Source: Zetaproteobacteria bacterium CG_4_9_14_3_um_filter_49_83
GTDB taxonomy: Bacteria > Pseudomonadota > Zetaproteobacteria > Mariprofundales > Mariprofundaceae
Length of the DNA: 64,000 bases
NCBI GenBank assembly: GCA_002791545.1
Contig: PFXG01000011.1
Location: forward strand, 1-64,000
Reading direction: 5' to 3'
Shown in pieces: positions 24,637-33,522 of the stretch. The notes under the pieces were generated by a model that worked only from the letters and a program-made list of their open reading frames with translations, made no database searches and was not told where the DNA came from. Both the position numbers and the translations under genes were made by a program. How positions within the stretch are numbered: position 1 is the first letter of the stretch; every line of letters starts with the position of its first letter.

Positions 24637-25602
24637 TCAATAAATCTGAACCTTCTGACAAAACAATAATTTATTTCTATATTCTTCCGGATCTTTAGTC
24701 TGCGTTAAGCTTCCACCACGAGGAAACAGCGCATCGTACAAGCGCGAAACCCAGAAGCGCAGCGCAGCCAAACACAAAAGATGAGGCAAAGCATTTTTTT
24801 CATCTTCATTCAAAAGGCGCACGGACTCATATCCGGCAATAAATGCTCGCATCCGATCCGGATCATTTTCAGAAAAAATAACTGCCTGAGCATTGAGGGC
24901 GATAGCAACATCCAGAACCAGAGATTCATCATGCGCGTAATAAAAATCAATCATACCTGAAACAGCATCGCGCTCAAAAAGGATATTATCTACAAATAAA
25001 TCACCATGAATCACACCTTTCGGCAGCACTGGTGCTTTCCAGCACCTTTGCTCATCGAGCGCATCCATCAATAATGTCGCAGCATCATCACCATAAACGT
25101 GTAAAACCTTATTCTGAATAGTTTCAATAGTGGTTTCCAGCCAGCGCAAACCCGTTGGAGAACAACGCCGCTGTTCAAATGCCATACCCGCAACATGCAG
25201 CCTGGCCATAGCTTCTCCTGAGGTCGTGAGCTGCGTCAGTGACAGTTGATCCAGTGTCTTTCCTGACAAACAAGACACCACACAACCTACCTTTGTTACT
25301 GCACCATCACTAAATTCAAACAGCAAAGCCCCGTCTTGCTGACGCATAACATCCGGACATGACACACCCTGCTTCGACAGGAAATGCATCAACTCCATAA
25401 AATACGGCAATTCACTGGCATTCATACGTTCAAAAACTGTTAACACATACCGGGTATCAGCTGAGTCGGATTGCATATCAATGAAATAGTTACTGTTCTC
25501 GATACCTGCTGCAATGCCTTCAAATGAAATCAACTCGCCAAGTGAATACCTGGCCAGAATCTCTTGCATGTCCTTCCGAGTCAACTCCGTATAAACCGAC
25601 AC
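24637..25602 (-). CDS. thrB: Homoserine kinase (aminoglycoside-phosphotransferase type)
   Basis: This ThrB type phosphorylates homoserine in threonine synthesis. The 321 residues show the kinase-fold landmarks: GIENSNYFIDM near residue 33, the catalytic loop VIHGDLFVDNILFE near 193 and MIDFYYAHDE near 218. A GTG start at 25602 follows a strong GGGAGGG ribosome site. It lies 14 bp downstream of trmD, an unusual partner for a threonine gene. Confidence 0.9.
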   Translation of the reverse strand: MSVYTELTRKDMQEILARYSLGELISFEGIAAGIENSNYFIDMQSDSADTRYVLTVFERMNASELPYFMELMHFLSKQGVSCPDVMRQQDGALLFEFSDGAVTKVGCVVSCLSGKTLDQLSLTQLTTSGEAMARLHVAGMAFEQRRCSPTGLRWLETTIETIQNKVLHVYGDDAATLLMDALDEQRCWKAPVLPKGVIHGDLFVDNILFERDAVSGMIDFYYAHDESLVLDVAIALNAQAVIFSENDPDRMRAFIAGYESVRLLNEDEKNALPHLLCLAALRFWVSRLYDALFPRGGSLTQTKDPEEYRNKLLFCQKVQIY

Positions 25603-25616
25603 TCAACCCTCCCTAT

Positions 25617-26306
25617 TTAAAATGATGATGCTTTCTTAATCAGACTCGAACGTAATCGACTGCGTTCGATTGCCTGCTGTTTTCGCCATACATTAATTTT
25701 TTCATGATTACCTGAAAGCAACACATCAGGTACCGCTTCACCCTCGAACACTTCAGGCCTTGTATAATGCGGCCAATCAAGAATACCCTCTTCAGTGAAT
25801 GAATCAAGCACAGCTGAATCTGCTGAACCCAACACTCCGGGCAACAAACGAATAACCGCATCAAGCACGCATAGCGCGGCAGGCTCACCACCGGAAAGCA
25901 CATAATCACCTAACGAAAGTTGTTCATCCACGTACTGACTTATGCGTTCATCAAAACCCTCGTATCGACCACATAACAATGTAATAGATGACATGTTCGC
26001 ATATTCCAATGCCTTCGCCTGAGCAAATGGTACCCCTGCCGGCGAGAGCATCACCACATGCGTGTCGGGTTGGCGGGTTCGAGCCTGACGAATAGCCGCC
26101 ACAACCGGTTCAGGCTTCATTAACATACCTGGACCACCCCCATACGGTGCGTCATCCACAGTGTGATGTTTATCAGTTGAGAAATCTCGAATTTGTAAAT
26201 ATTCCACTTCAACCAGATTAGATTTAATGGCTCTGGCCGGAATAGAGCATGACAATGCTGAAGTGAAAAAATCGGGAAAAAGAGTTAAAACTTGGGCGTG
26301 AAACAT
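25617..26306 (-). CDS. trmD: tRNA (guanine-N1)-methyltransferase
   Basis: TrmD methylates G37 of tRNAs reading CNN codons, using SAM. The 229 residues contain the knot-fold motifs: GGGPGMLMKPEP near residue 58, LLCGRYEGFDERI near 112 and LGDYVLSGGEPAALC near 132. It overlaps rimM by 22 bp. The common companion rplS does not follow; thrB and phoH take its place. Confidence 0.96.
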   Translation of the reverse strand: MFHAQVLTLFPDFFTSALSCSIPARAIKSNLVEVEYLQIRDFSTDKHHTVDDAPYGGGPGMLMKPEPVVAAIRQARTRQPDTHVVMLSPAGVPFAQAKALEYANMSSITLLCGRYEGFDERISQYVDEQLSLGDYVLSGGEPAALCVLDAVIRLLPGVLGSADSAVLDSFTEEGILDWPHYTRPEVFEGEAVPDVLLSGNHEKINVWRKQQAIERSRLRSSLIKKASSF

Positions 26307-26824
26307 GCGTCCATGCCTTCCAGCAAATGGATAGTTATCTTTTTTTTGTCAATATTCACGTCAAGGACAACATCTTCAATGAAAGGAATCAGCCATTCGC
26401 CGGGTGATTCCACCTTGGCCGCTTCAACCACAAGAATATCCTGCGCACCAAATGACTGAAGTTCAATGACCAAACCCAGTTCAACTTCCTCATCAGTACA
26501 AACAGCGCAACCAATCAAGTCATCCCAGATATACTCATCGGGTTCAGCCGTAATATCCTGATAAGATATATAAAGCTTCTTTCCGACAAAAGATGTGGCT
26601 GTTTCAACATCTGAAATGCCATCGAGCAGAATCAATACACGCTTACCGTGTTGCCAACAGCGTGTGATATTAATTGGAGTAACCTGTTCAGGATTATTAC
26701 CAACCCGTAAGCAGTGATAATTAGCTATCGCTGCTCCGGGTTCAGTATAAGAATAGACAACCAGCGCACCTTTTAAACCATGTGTCCCCACAAGATCTCC
26801 GACATGAATCAATCGATCATTCAT
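26285..26824 (-). CDS. rimM: 16S rRNA processing protein RimM
   Basis: RimM assists 30S maturation by binding ribosomal protein S19. The 179 residues open with VGDLVGTHGLKGALVVYS, the family signature, and continue with a PRC-barrel domain (IWDDLIGCAV near residue 100). The order rpsP-rimM-trmD is the near-universal bacterial arrangement. Confidence 0.95.
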   Translation of the reverse strand: MNDRLIHVGDLVGTHGLKGALVVYSYTEPGAAIANYHCLRVGNNPEQVTPINITRCWQHGKRVLILLDGISDVETATSFVGKKLYISYQDITAEPDEYIWDDLIGCAVCTDEEVELGLVIELQSFGAQDILVVEAAKVESPGEWLIPFIEDVVLDVNIDKKKITIHLLEGMDACFTPKF

Positions 26825-26875
26825 ATCGCCAACTGGTTTTCAATTAAAAAGCCCAAAAGGAGCTTCTTAAATTCA

Positions 26876-27124
26876 TTATTTAGCGCTAGCGGATGCCTTC
26901 TTGATCAAGCTTGCAACACGGTCAGAGACCTGTGCACCCTGATCAGTCCATGCTTTCACACGATCCAGATCCAGTTCAATTACTTCAGGTTCTTTGCAGG
27001 GATCGTAATATCCCAGCTTTTCAATAAACGCGCCATCACGTCGAGTTCTTTCATCTAAAACGACGATGCCATAAAATGGACGTTTCTTGCGTCCACCGCG
27101 TTGCAAACGAATTGTTGTTGCCAT
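26876..27124 (-). CDS. rpsP: 30S ribosomal protein S16
   Basis: The 82 residues begin [22 protein letters not shown], a canonical S16 start. A GGAGGTG ribosome site (complement of 27132-27138) precedes the ATG. It is the first gene of the rpsP-rimM-trmD-thrB-phoH unit, under the promoter at 27156-27184. Confidence 0.97.
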   Translation of the reverse strand: MATTIRLQRGGRKKRPFYGIVVLDERTRRDGAFIEKLGYYDPCKEPEVIELDLDRVKAWTDQGAQVSDRVASLIKKASASAK

Positions 27125-27155
27125 GAATCAACACCTCCGAAAAATCAGGCCGCGC

Positions 27156-27184
27156 ACTATAATCGCACCCATCCACAACAGCAA
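27156..27184 (-). promoter_or_regulatory. Sigma-70-type promoter for rpsP operon
   Basis: On the minus strand TTGCTG (complement of 27179-27184) and TATAGT (complement of 27156-27161) are spaced by exactly 17 bp. The start codon lies about 30 bp past the -10 element, giving a short leader with a good ribosome site. Confidence 0.7.
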
Positions 27185-27336
27185 GCGCCCGTTTTACACC
27201 AAAAGTAATTGTTTTTTATTTAATCACTAGACTTTCGAAATCATTATCACACAATAACGGACCGCTATTTCAACACGGATTATGGTCATAATAGTAAATA
27301 CGACGTTATTGCGCTGATCGTAAGAATGAGGCTCAC

Positions 27337-29076
27337 ATGTTTTCACGCTCACTTCCTGGAGTTATTGCCATTATCCTCGGGGTACTGTATTGGCCTTTTG
27401 AATCATTTGTTCACTCATGGTTCTTTCATGAGGGAACCTTTTATGAACAATTGTTCACAACAGAGTCAAATGAATTCTGGATGCGTTCCACCATATCCAT
27501 AACTTTTATTTGCTTTGGTATTTATGTTGCAAAACTTCTGACTCATCAGGCAAGTTTAATTGAAAACATGAGCGTCCTTACCAAAGCACTCGCCCAGGCA
27601 GGCGAAGCCATCATTATCACAAGCACTCAAGGCGACATCGAGTATGTTAATCAGGCATTTACTGCCACTACCGGTTATCAGCTAAGTGAAGTCATCGGCA
27701 AAAAGCCCAGTATTTTGCAATCCGGCAAACAGGACCAAGAGTTTTACAAAGCCATGTGGACTTCGATTGCCACTAAAGGCGCCTGGAAAGGAAAAATTTG
27801 GAACAAACGGAAAGACGGAACTGTTTATCCGGAGCAACTTCACATTCAAGGCGTCAAAAACAAACATGGCGTGATTGTGCAATATGTTGGTACCTTTTCC
27901 GATATCACTGAGCAAATTCTGTTAGAGGATCAACTACGACAGTCGCAAAAAATGGAAGCGATCGGCACGCTTGCTGGTGGCATTGCACATGACTTCAATA
28001 ATATTCTGGCCTACATCACCGGCAATTTATTTTTAATCAAAGATGGACTCCAGGACCATCCTGAAATCCAGGAGAAGATTTCTCACATTGAAGAAGAAGC
28101 ATTTCGTGCTGCTGACATGATAAAGCACTTATTGACCTTCGCCCGAAAGAACACCACCTACTTCAAGCCCTTTAATTTAAATGACCTTATGCAGCAAACC
28201 CTTAACCTTGCCAAAGCAACATTACCCAGCAAAACCACGCTCAAATTAAACATTGAATCAGAGCCTTTAATCATCATGGGTGACATATCCCAGGTTGAGC
28301 AGGTCTTTCTCAACATTCTGAATAATGCTCAGGATGCCATTGAAAACGCAAACTCTCCCCAGATCATAATCAAACTCTCCACTCAAAAAGTTTCAGACAA
28401 ATTACGATCGAAACATGCAACAATTACTGATGATTACTATGCGTGTATGGAAATCACAGACAATGGCTGTGGCATTGAATCTGATAACATTGCAAATGTT
28501 TTTGATCCTTTTTACACCACCAAAGATATAGGAAAAGGAACCGGCTTAGGTTTATCCATGGCCATTGGCGCCATTCAATCTCATAAAGGTGTGATTGATG
28601 TGGATAGTATTCCCGGGTTAGGAACCAGCTTTAAAATCTACCTGCCTCTGGAAACGAATAATAAAATTGAGCTTCAAAAGGCAAACACGCCTCTAAAGAA
28701 AGATAATAGAGAATCCATTTTAATTGTTGATGACGAAGCAGAATTTCTCAGCACCCACTCACAACTGTTGTCACATCTTGGCTATCAGGTCACAACAGCC
28801 AGTAATGCTGATGATGCATTAAATCTATTTCTCAACGAAACCAATCATTTTGATTTAGCCATGCTGGATATCGTCATGCCAGGGAAAAATGGCGATGAAC
28901 TTGCCAGAGCATTGAGAAGCACCTCACCTGCACTCCCCATCATCTTCATGACTGGATATGACAGCAATCATATCCCGGCCAGCATTTCAGAAATAACAGA
29001 CAGCCTGCTTATTTTTAAACCTGCCAACATTTCAGCACTCAATAAAAGTATTCAGAAGATATTACACAAAGCATAG
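27337..29076 (+). CDS. Hybrid sensor histidine kinase (TM, PAS, HisKA, HATPase, receiver)
   Basis: The 579 residues run as follows: two helices (~5-23 and 50-68), a PAS domain (~82-190), a HisKA domain with phospho-acceptor H218 in GGIAHDFNNI, an ATPase domain with the N box near 330 (NILNNAQDA), DNGCGI near 375 and GKGTGLGLS near 399, then a receiver domain with DDE near 465 and phospho-acceptor D511. It is membrane-bound with a short periplasmic loop, so the PAS domain is the likely sensor. No response regulator gene is adjacent, making it an orphan. Confidence 0.92.
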   Translation: MFSRSLPGVIAIILGVLYWPFESFVHSWFFHEGTFYEQLFTTESNEFWMRSTISITFICFGIYVAKLLTHQASLIENMSVLTKALAQAGEAIIITSTQGDIEYVNQAFTATTGYQLSEVIGKKPSILQSGKQDQEFYKAMWTSIATKGAWKGKIWNKRKDGTVYPEQLHIQGVKNKHGVIVQYVGTFSDITEQILLEDQLRQSQKMEAIGTLAGGIAHDFNNILAYITGNLFLIKDGLQDHPEIQEKISHIEEEAFRAADMIKHLLTFARKNTTYFKPFNLNDLMQQTLNLAKATLPSKTTLKLNIESEPLIIMGDISQVEQVFLNILNNAQDAIENANSPQIIIKLSTQKVSDKLRSKHATITDDYYACMEITDNGCGIESDNIANVFDPFYTTKDIGKGTGLGLSMAIGAIQSHKGVIDVDSIPGLGTSFKIYLPLETNNKIELQKANTPLKKDNRESILIVDDEAEFLSTHSQLLSHLGYQVTTASNADDALNLFLNETNHFDLAMLDIVMPGKNGDELARALRSTSPALPIIFMTGYDSNHIPASISEITDSLLIFKPANISALNKSIQKILHKA

Positions 29077-29298
29077 AAAGATCCGATTATCCTTGGATTA
29101 TCCCTGCAAGGCCACAACAGTGACTTTGCCAACTTCACCAGCAGTACCAGCAAGTTATTTCAAAACCTATGGCCCGTTACAACATTCCAGTTCGACTCTT
29201 CGGAACCATTTCCGAATCGGTTCACGCGCCCCTTAACCACATCAGCAAGCCAACTGTTTCTCATAGACAACACGTCATATACATAATCGACCAACAAA
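29077..29298. other. Non-coding stretch after the hybrid kinase
   Basis: No gene is supported. A direct repeat GATTATCC occurs twice just after the kinase stop, and TTCGGAA-CCAT-TTCCGAA is a perfect 7-bp inverted repeat. The latter could form a hairpin but lacks a T run, so I do not call it a terminator. Confidence 0.4.
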
Positions 29299-29330
29299 AA
29301 AGGCTGAACGATTGTCATCGTCCAGCCTTT
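29299..29330 (-). terminator. Terminator after the 29355-29969 gene
   Basis: AAAGGCTG/CAGCCTTT (29299-29306 with 29323-29330) is extended by ACGAT/ATCGT around a short loop. On the minus strand a T run follows (complement of the A run at 29296-29301). Confidence 0.85.
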
Positions 29331-29354
29331 CAAGCACTCAAATCAAACGTAAAT

Positions 29355-29969
29355 TTATGACAGTACTTTATCCAGCATCGTCTTAGACATCACCACCCCA
29401 ACCACTCTCCAGATCAGCAAACTGCCATCCTTGGCAATGTTTATAGTCATCTTCAATTCAGGGTTTTCCTCACTGGTCAGAATAACTGACACCCGATTAT
29501 ATGCCCAGCTCGTGGTATTCCAGCTCACATCAACAAACTCGTAACTACCAGAAGAGCCTTTGACGAAGCCAGCTTTAACCATCAAGTCCACCAAATTATC
29601 TGTTGTTACCTGCAACTTCGGACTATTAACCACCACATCCATAGAAGCTGAATATTTGTCATTGGGGTCCTTTTTAACCTCGTCCAGAATACCCGGCATT
29701 TGCGCAAGGATTGTACGATTCAACTTATCAAAGTTGATCCCGTCTTTCATCATTTCCGCATCATTATTCAAAAGGCCGTCGTGCAGATTTCCTTTCTCCA
29801 CGTACAAACCGCCATAAGAAGCCAGCACCAGTACCAGCACGCAAGTCGTGTAAAAAAGAACCATCCTCAAACCATTGTTCTGTTTCTTATAATCAGTACC
29901 CTCAAATACATCATTGTGTACTTTAATATCGCGAACGACCTTTCCCTCGTGTCTTTCGTATGCAGCCAT
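29355..29969 (-). CDS. Single-TM protein with periplasmic domain, unknown
   Basis: The 204-residue protein has a polar N-terminal 33 residues, one helix (~35-56) and a mixed alpha/beta periplasmic domain with a regular VVVNSPKLQVTTDNLVDLMVKAGFV section. No cysteine or heme motif is present and no family is recognised. A GGAGGG-like ribosome site lies before the ATG. It is a single-gene unit, with its own terminator. Confidence 0.65.
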   Translation of the reverse strand: MAAYERHEGKVVRDIKVHNDVFEGTDYKKQNNGLRMVLFYTTCVLVLVLASYGGLYVEKGNLHDGLLNNDAEMMKDGINFDKLNRTILAQMPGILDEVKKDPNDKYSASMDVVVNSPKLQVTTDNLVDLMVKAGFVKGSSGSYEFVDVSWNTTSWAYNRVSVILTSEENPELKMTINIAKDGSLLIWRVVGVVMSKTMLDKVLS

Positions 29970-30174
29970 GAAAAAAGGCCCTCCTCTGTTGTAATGTAAA
30001 TTGTGTCACACTCATAAAATTCAAATCGAAACTTAGCATAAGATGTATACCAAAGACAAGTTTATACAGCACCACCTTCGCATCAGCGATACACCACCCG
30101 CTTGCTGGCCCACAAGAGTCAATCCACTCTATTACCAATGCATAACCGAACCATGATTCAGTGCATCCTTAATT

Positions 30175-30202
30175 TTTACTTAACAAATAAATAAGATATA
30201 AT
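30175..30202 (+). promoter_or_regulatory. Probable sigma-70 promoter for the multicopper oxidase operon
   Basis: A perfect TATAAT (30197-30202) follows TTTACT (30175-30180) after 16 bp. The start codon at 30279 lies about 76 bp downstream, leaving a leader of roughly 70 nt that contains the AAGGAGG ribosome site at 30265-30271. Confidence 0.6.
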
Positions 30203-30278
30203 TAGGATACATTTTTCAACATCCAGCCACATGGATCTTACAGCTATGGGAAGGGATTTAAACCAAGGAGGATTCAAC

Positions 30279-31340
30279 ATGACGTTACGTAACGGCTTAA
30301 CTACATGTGCACTTTCAATGTTTGCATGTATATTTTTTGCATCAGCTGCACAGGCAGAAACACGGGAAATGAATATGACGATTGATGAGGTGACTATCGC
30401 GGTCGCTCCCGATCTGAATTACAAAGTCTTCGCCTTTAACAGGCAAGTCCCCGGGCCATTGATTCATGCCAAAGAAGGCGATGATCTGGTCATTCACGTG
30501 ACCAACAATACATCTCTGGCGCATACCATTCACTGGCATGGCGTTCATCAAACCAATTCATGGCGCATGGATGGAGTTCCCGGCATTACGCAAGAAAACA
30601 TCCAGCCCGGTAAAACATTCACCTATGAAATGAAAATGGACCGCCCCGGTACGCTTTGGTACCACTGCCACGTCAATGTAAACGAACATGTTGGCATACG
30701 TGGCATGTGGGGACCGATGATCATTGATCCTGCCAATCCAACCGAGCTGGAAAAGAAAGTGACCAAAGAAGTGCTGATGATGTTCTCAACCTGGGAATCT
30801 GCTAATGCTGAAAAATACGGCACCGGTTCAACACCATACGATGTTGAAGATTACTTCAGCGTCAATGGCCGTTCTTTCCCTTATACGCAACCGATTCGTC
30901 CGAAGACCGGCGATGTAGTTCGAGTTCGTCTTTTTGGTTCCGGTGGCGAGATTCACTCCATGCACATTCATGGACATGACTGGACCGTTACACATAAAGA
31001 CGGCTTGCCACTCGCTCAACCTTATAAGTCTGAAACCATCCTTTTCGGACCTGGTGAGCGCTATGATGCCATATATGAAGCTGACCATAAGGAAGGCCGT
31101 TTTATATTCCACGACCACGTCGACAAACATGTAACAGCCCATGGAAAGTTCCCGGGTGGGCCGATTACCGTTCAGGAATATGAAGGCACACCAATGGATG
31201 ACTGGTATGTATGGAAAGACAAGGATTTTGACCCTGACTTTTTCTATCAGGAATCAATGAAAAAAGGCTATGGCCTGTTTGAACAACCAAAACATCGCGG
31301 TACCTCAGATAAAAAAGAACGTGGCAGCCGCCAAAACTAA
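30279..31340 (+). CDS. Two-domain multicopper oxidase, NcgA/BCO-like
   Basis: A signal peptide (ending AAQA near residue 26) precedes two cupredoxin domains. Domain 1 has HTIHWHGVH (H82, H85, H87) and WYHCHVNVNEHVGIRGM (C130 type 1 copper; H129, H131 type 3). Domain 2 has HSMHIHGH (H226, H229, H231) and FHDHVDKH, where Asp279 stands in the Cys position. So type 1 copper is only in domain 1, and a trimer with interdomain trinuclear centres is expected, as in the Nitrosomonas blue copper oxidase. The start at 30279 is set by AAGGAGG; the longer frame from 30231 is rejected. Two cytochromes c follow. Substrate unknown. Confidence 0.88.
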   Translation: MTLRNGLTTCALSMFACIFFASAAQAETREMNMTIDEVTIAVAPDLNYKVFAFNRQVPGPLIHAKEGDDLVIHVTNNTSLAHTIHWHGVHQTNSWRMDGVPGITQENIQPGKTFTYEMKMDRPGTLWYHCHVNVNEHVGIRGMWGPMIIDPANPTELEKKVTKEVLMMFSTWESANAEKYGTGSTPYDVEDYFSVNGRSFPYTQPIRPKTGDVVRVRLFGSGGEIHSMHIHGHDWTVTHKDGLPLAQPYKSETILFGPGERYDAIYEADHKEGRFIFHDHVDKHVTAHGKFPGGPITVQEYEGTPMDDWYVWKDKDFDPDFFYQESMKKGYGLFEQPKHRGTSDKKERGSRQN

Positions 31341-31349
31341 GGAGTGCAC

Positions 31350-32090
31350 ATGAATCGCTTTATTTTAGTTGCCCTGCTTGCCCTCACCGTTTCACCCGCG
31401 CTAGTCAGCGCGGGTGATACCGGCACTGACATCCTCGAGAATAGCTGTTCTTCCTGTCATGATCTCAAAGGGCCGGCACCGCAAACCATACATGCCTTAT
31501 GGAAACGTGATGCACCGGATTTATTCTACGCTGGTAATAAATTCCAGCGCGAATGGCTGATTGAATGGCTGCAAAAGCCGGTACGTATTCGTCCGGCAGG
31601 CGTTAACTATTTACGTACAATCAACTCCACGCCAATTAATCAGGATGTATCAAAGAAAGGGCGCAAGTATGATGTTCTTTGGGGCGAAGTACTCAAACCG
31701 CTGAAACATGTAACCCTGAATAAAGATAATGCAGAAGCAGTAGCTGATGCTCTTATGCAATTAACACCAAATAACGATCTCACTGCTGAGATGGCGCTTG
31801 ATGATGCTCAAGATGTGGATCTGGACAGTGGCGAGTTGCTGATCGACAAGGTTTATGGCTGCCTGTCATGTCACCAGATCGAACCCGGTTACGGCGGTTA
31901 TACCGGTGCTGAGTTGTATACGGCGGGTAAACGATTGCAAGCTGAATACATGCTGAGCTACATCAAACGCCCGAAAAACTGGGATCCGAAAATTTGGATG
32001 CCCAATGGAAATGTTAAACCTGATGACCTGCAAAAGATTGCTAACTATCTGATTCTGCTTTCCAAGGAGGACTTCAATGCGTCTAATTAA
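31350..32090 (+). CDS. Diheme cytochrome c, NcgB-like
   Basis: The 246-residue protein has a signal peptide (ending LVSAG near residue 22) and two heme motifs, CSSCH near residue 33 and CLSCH near 171, with possible axial methionines in the tail of each domain (IWMPNG near 212). The ATG at 31350 follows AAGGAG, 9 bp after the oxidase stop; a GTG at 31344 in the same frame is rejected. It probably takes electrons to or from the multicopper oxidase. Confidence 0.82.
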   Translation: MNRFILVALLALTVSPALVSAGDTGTDILENSCSSCHDLKGPAPQTIHALWKRDAPDLFYAGNKFQREWLIEWLQKPVRIRPAGVNYLRTINSTPINQDVSKKGRKYDVLWGEVLKPLKHVTLNKDNAEAVADALMQLTPNNDLTAEMALDDAQDVDLDSGELLIDKVYGCLSCHQIEPGYGGYTGAELYTAGKRLQAEYMLSYIKRPKNWDPKIWMPNGNVKPDDLQKIANYLILLSKEDFNASN

Positions 32091-32454
32091 GTTATTCTTT
32101 GCTGTAGCGGCTTTAGCTTTCATCACTACGCCAGCCATACAGGCAGAAGAAGCATATCTCAACTACAAGAGCTATTGCATGCAATGCCATGGCATGCACG
32201 GCAAAGGCGACGGCGTCAACGTACCAGCCATGAATGTTTTACCTCGCGATCATAATGACAACAAATACATGATGACGCGCACAAACACTGAAATTTATAA
32301 TGCCATTAAATTCGGTGGCCAGTCAGTCAACAAATCGATCAAAATGCCTGCCTGGGGAGATACATTTACGGAAGAAGAACTCCATCAGTTGGTCGGACAT
32401 ATCCGAACCCTGTGCTGCGAAAGTGAAATTATCCGTGGCGTAAACTTCAAATAA
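32077..32454 (+). CDS. Monoheme cytochrome c, NcgC-like
   Basis: The 125-residue protein has a signal peptide (ending AIQA near residue 23), one CMQCH heme motif near residue 34, a typical class I loop (GKGDGVNVPAMNVLPRDH) and a methionine in IKMPAWGD near 89 that could be the sixth ligand. It overlaps the diheme gene by 14 bp, and the ribosome site lies within that gene. It ends the three-gene unit; a strong hairpin follows. Confidence 0.85.
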   Translation: MRLIKLFFAVAALAFITTPAIQAEEAYLNYKSYCMQCHGMHGKGDGVNVPAMNVLPRDHNDNKYMMTRTNTEIYNAIKFGGQSVNKSIKMPAWGDTFTEEELHQLVGHIRTLCCESEIIRGVNFK

Positions 32455-32471
32455 AGATCCACTTCACATCC

Positions 32472-32512
32472 ACCGGCAGTCTTTCCTCAACGTTTCGGGA
32501 AAGACTGCCGGT
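32472..32512. terminator. Long hairpin between the NcgC-like gene and mutY
   Basis: A perfect 15-bp inverted repeat, ACCGGCAGTCTTTCC with GGAAAGACTGCCGGT (32472-32486 and 32498-32512), encloses an 11-nt loop. It sits between converging genes. The T run on either side is weak, so it may act as a bidirectional terminator or an mRNA-end stabiliser. Confidence 0.75.
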
Positions 32513-32529
32513 AGATTTATCTTCAATAT

Positions 32530-33522
32530 CTATTCCAGCATTTGTAACCCATAAATCTGTAATAACCGGTATATCCCCGTTGGCAGAGCAAATTTAGAAA
32601 TGTCCTTCACCCACTGCCCACATCCAATTGGATCTTGTTGAATCTGTTCCCCATACAAATGCAATCGCCGATGCGTAAGCGTATGTATATAACAAGGCTT
32701 AGCTCCTTGTTCAGGCACATATTTTTCCAGTATAGGCGGTGTCCATAAGCCACCCCAAATACCGTCATCAGGCCGCTTCTCCAGCCACAATCCGCATTCT
32801 GGCTGATAATATAACTTAACCTGCCAGTGGACATCCCGCACCGAGCTTCGCTTATCAGTCTTTGGAGCGTTTCCACAGACCTCATTAACCTTGCCGACCG
32901 ATGCACAAGAATCAGCCAACGGACACATCCCACATTTAGGTGATTTAGCCGAACATAATGTGGCACCCAACTCCATCATAGCCTGATTCCACAGCGCCGG
33001 TTGATCGGATTGATCGATAGCCTGCTGAGCCAGCAACCATAGCTTTGCATCAGCCATCTCATTCACTGTCACTGACCAGCGCTTCAGTACCCGTTTAACA
33101 TTACCATCCAATACCGGTTTACTGAGACTAAAACAGAAAGAAGCAATCGCTCCTGCTGTAGAACGTCCTACCCCCGGTAAACTCAGAATCTCATCAAACT
33201 GCCGGGGAAAATCACCGTTATTTTCATCAACCACCTTCCGGGCTGCGGCATGCAAAAAACGGGCTCTGCGATAATATCCCAGACCCTCCCATGCTTTTAA
33301 CACATCATCCAATGGCGCATCAGCCAAAGACTGAATGTCGGGAAACATGTTAAACCAGCTCAGATAACGTGGCAAAACAGTGTTAACCTGCGTCTGCTGC
33401 AACATCACTTCAGATATCCAGATATGATAAGGATCAGCAGTTTCTCGCCACGGCAGAACGCGTGCCACCAGCGCATACCAATCCAGCAATTGCCTACATT
33501 GTTCTGAAGACAAACCTGTCAT
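32530..33522 (-). CDS. mutY: A/G-specific adenine DNA glycosylase
   Basis: MutY removes adenine opposite 8-oxoguanine. The 330 residues contain the helix-hairpin-helix plus catalytic Asp region (LPGVGRSTAGAIASFCF near residue 113, then PVLDGNVKRVL) and the [4Fe-4S] cysteines C-x6-C-x2-C-x5-C (LCSAKSPKCGMCPLADSC near 189). A NUDIX-like C-terminal domain follows. It is the last gene of the minus-strand hem operon and overlaps the TonB-like gene by about 28 bp. Confidence 0.93.
   Translation of the reverse strand: MTGLSSEQCRQLLDWYALVARVLPWRETADPYHIWISEVMLQQTQVNTVLPRYLSWFNMFPDIQSLADAPLDDVLKAWEGLGYYRRARFLHAAARKVVDENNGDFPRQFDEILSLPGVGRSTAGAIASFCFSLSKPVLDGNVKRVLKRWSVTVNEMADAKLWLLAQQAIDQSDQPALWNQAMMELGATLCSAKSPKCGMCPLADSCASVGKVNEVCGNAPKTDKRSSVRDVHWQVKLYYQPECGLWLEKRPDDGIWGGLWTPPILEKYVPEQGAKPCYIHTLTHRRLHLYGEQIQQDPIGCGQWVKDISKFALPTGIYRLLQIYGLQMLE

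Noticed and set aside
29169-29360. 63-codon plus-strand frame after the hybrid kinase
   Set aside because: It overlaps a good terminator hairpin, has no ribosome site and no protein-like composition.
30231-30278. Upstream start for the multicopper oxidase
   Set aside because: The extension would bury the signal peptide; AAGGAGG at 30265-30271 supports the start at 30279.
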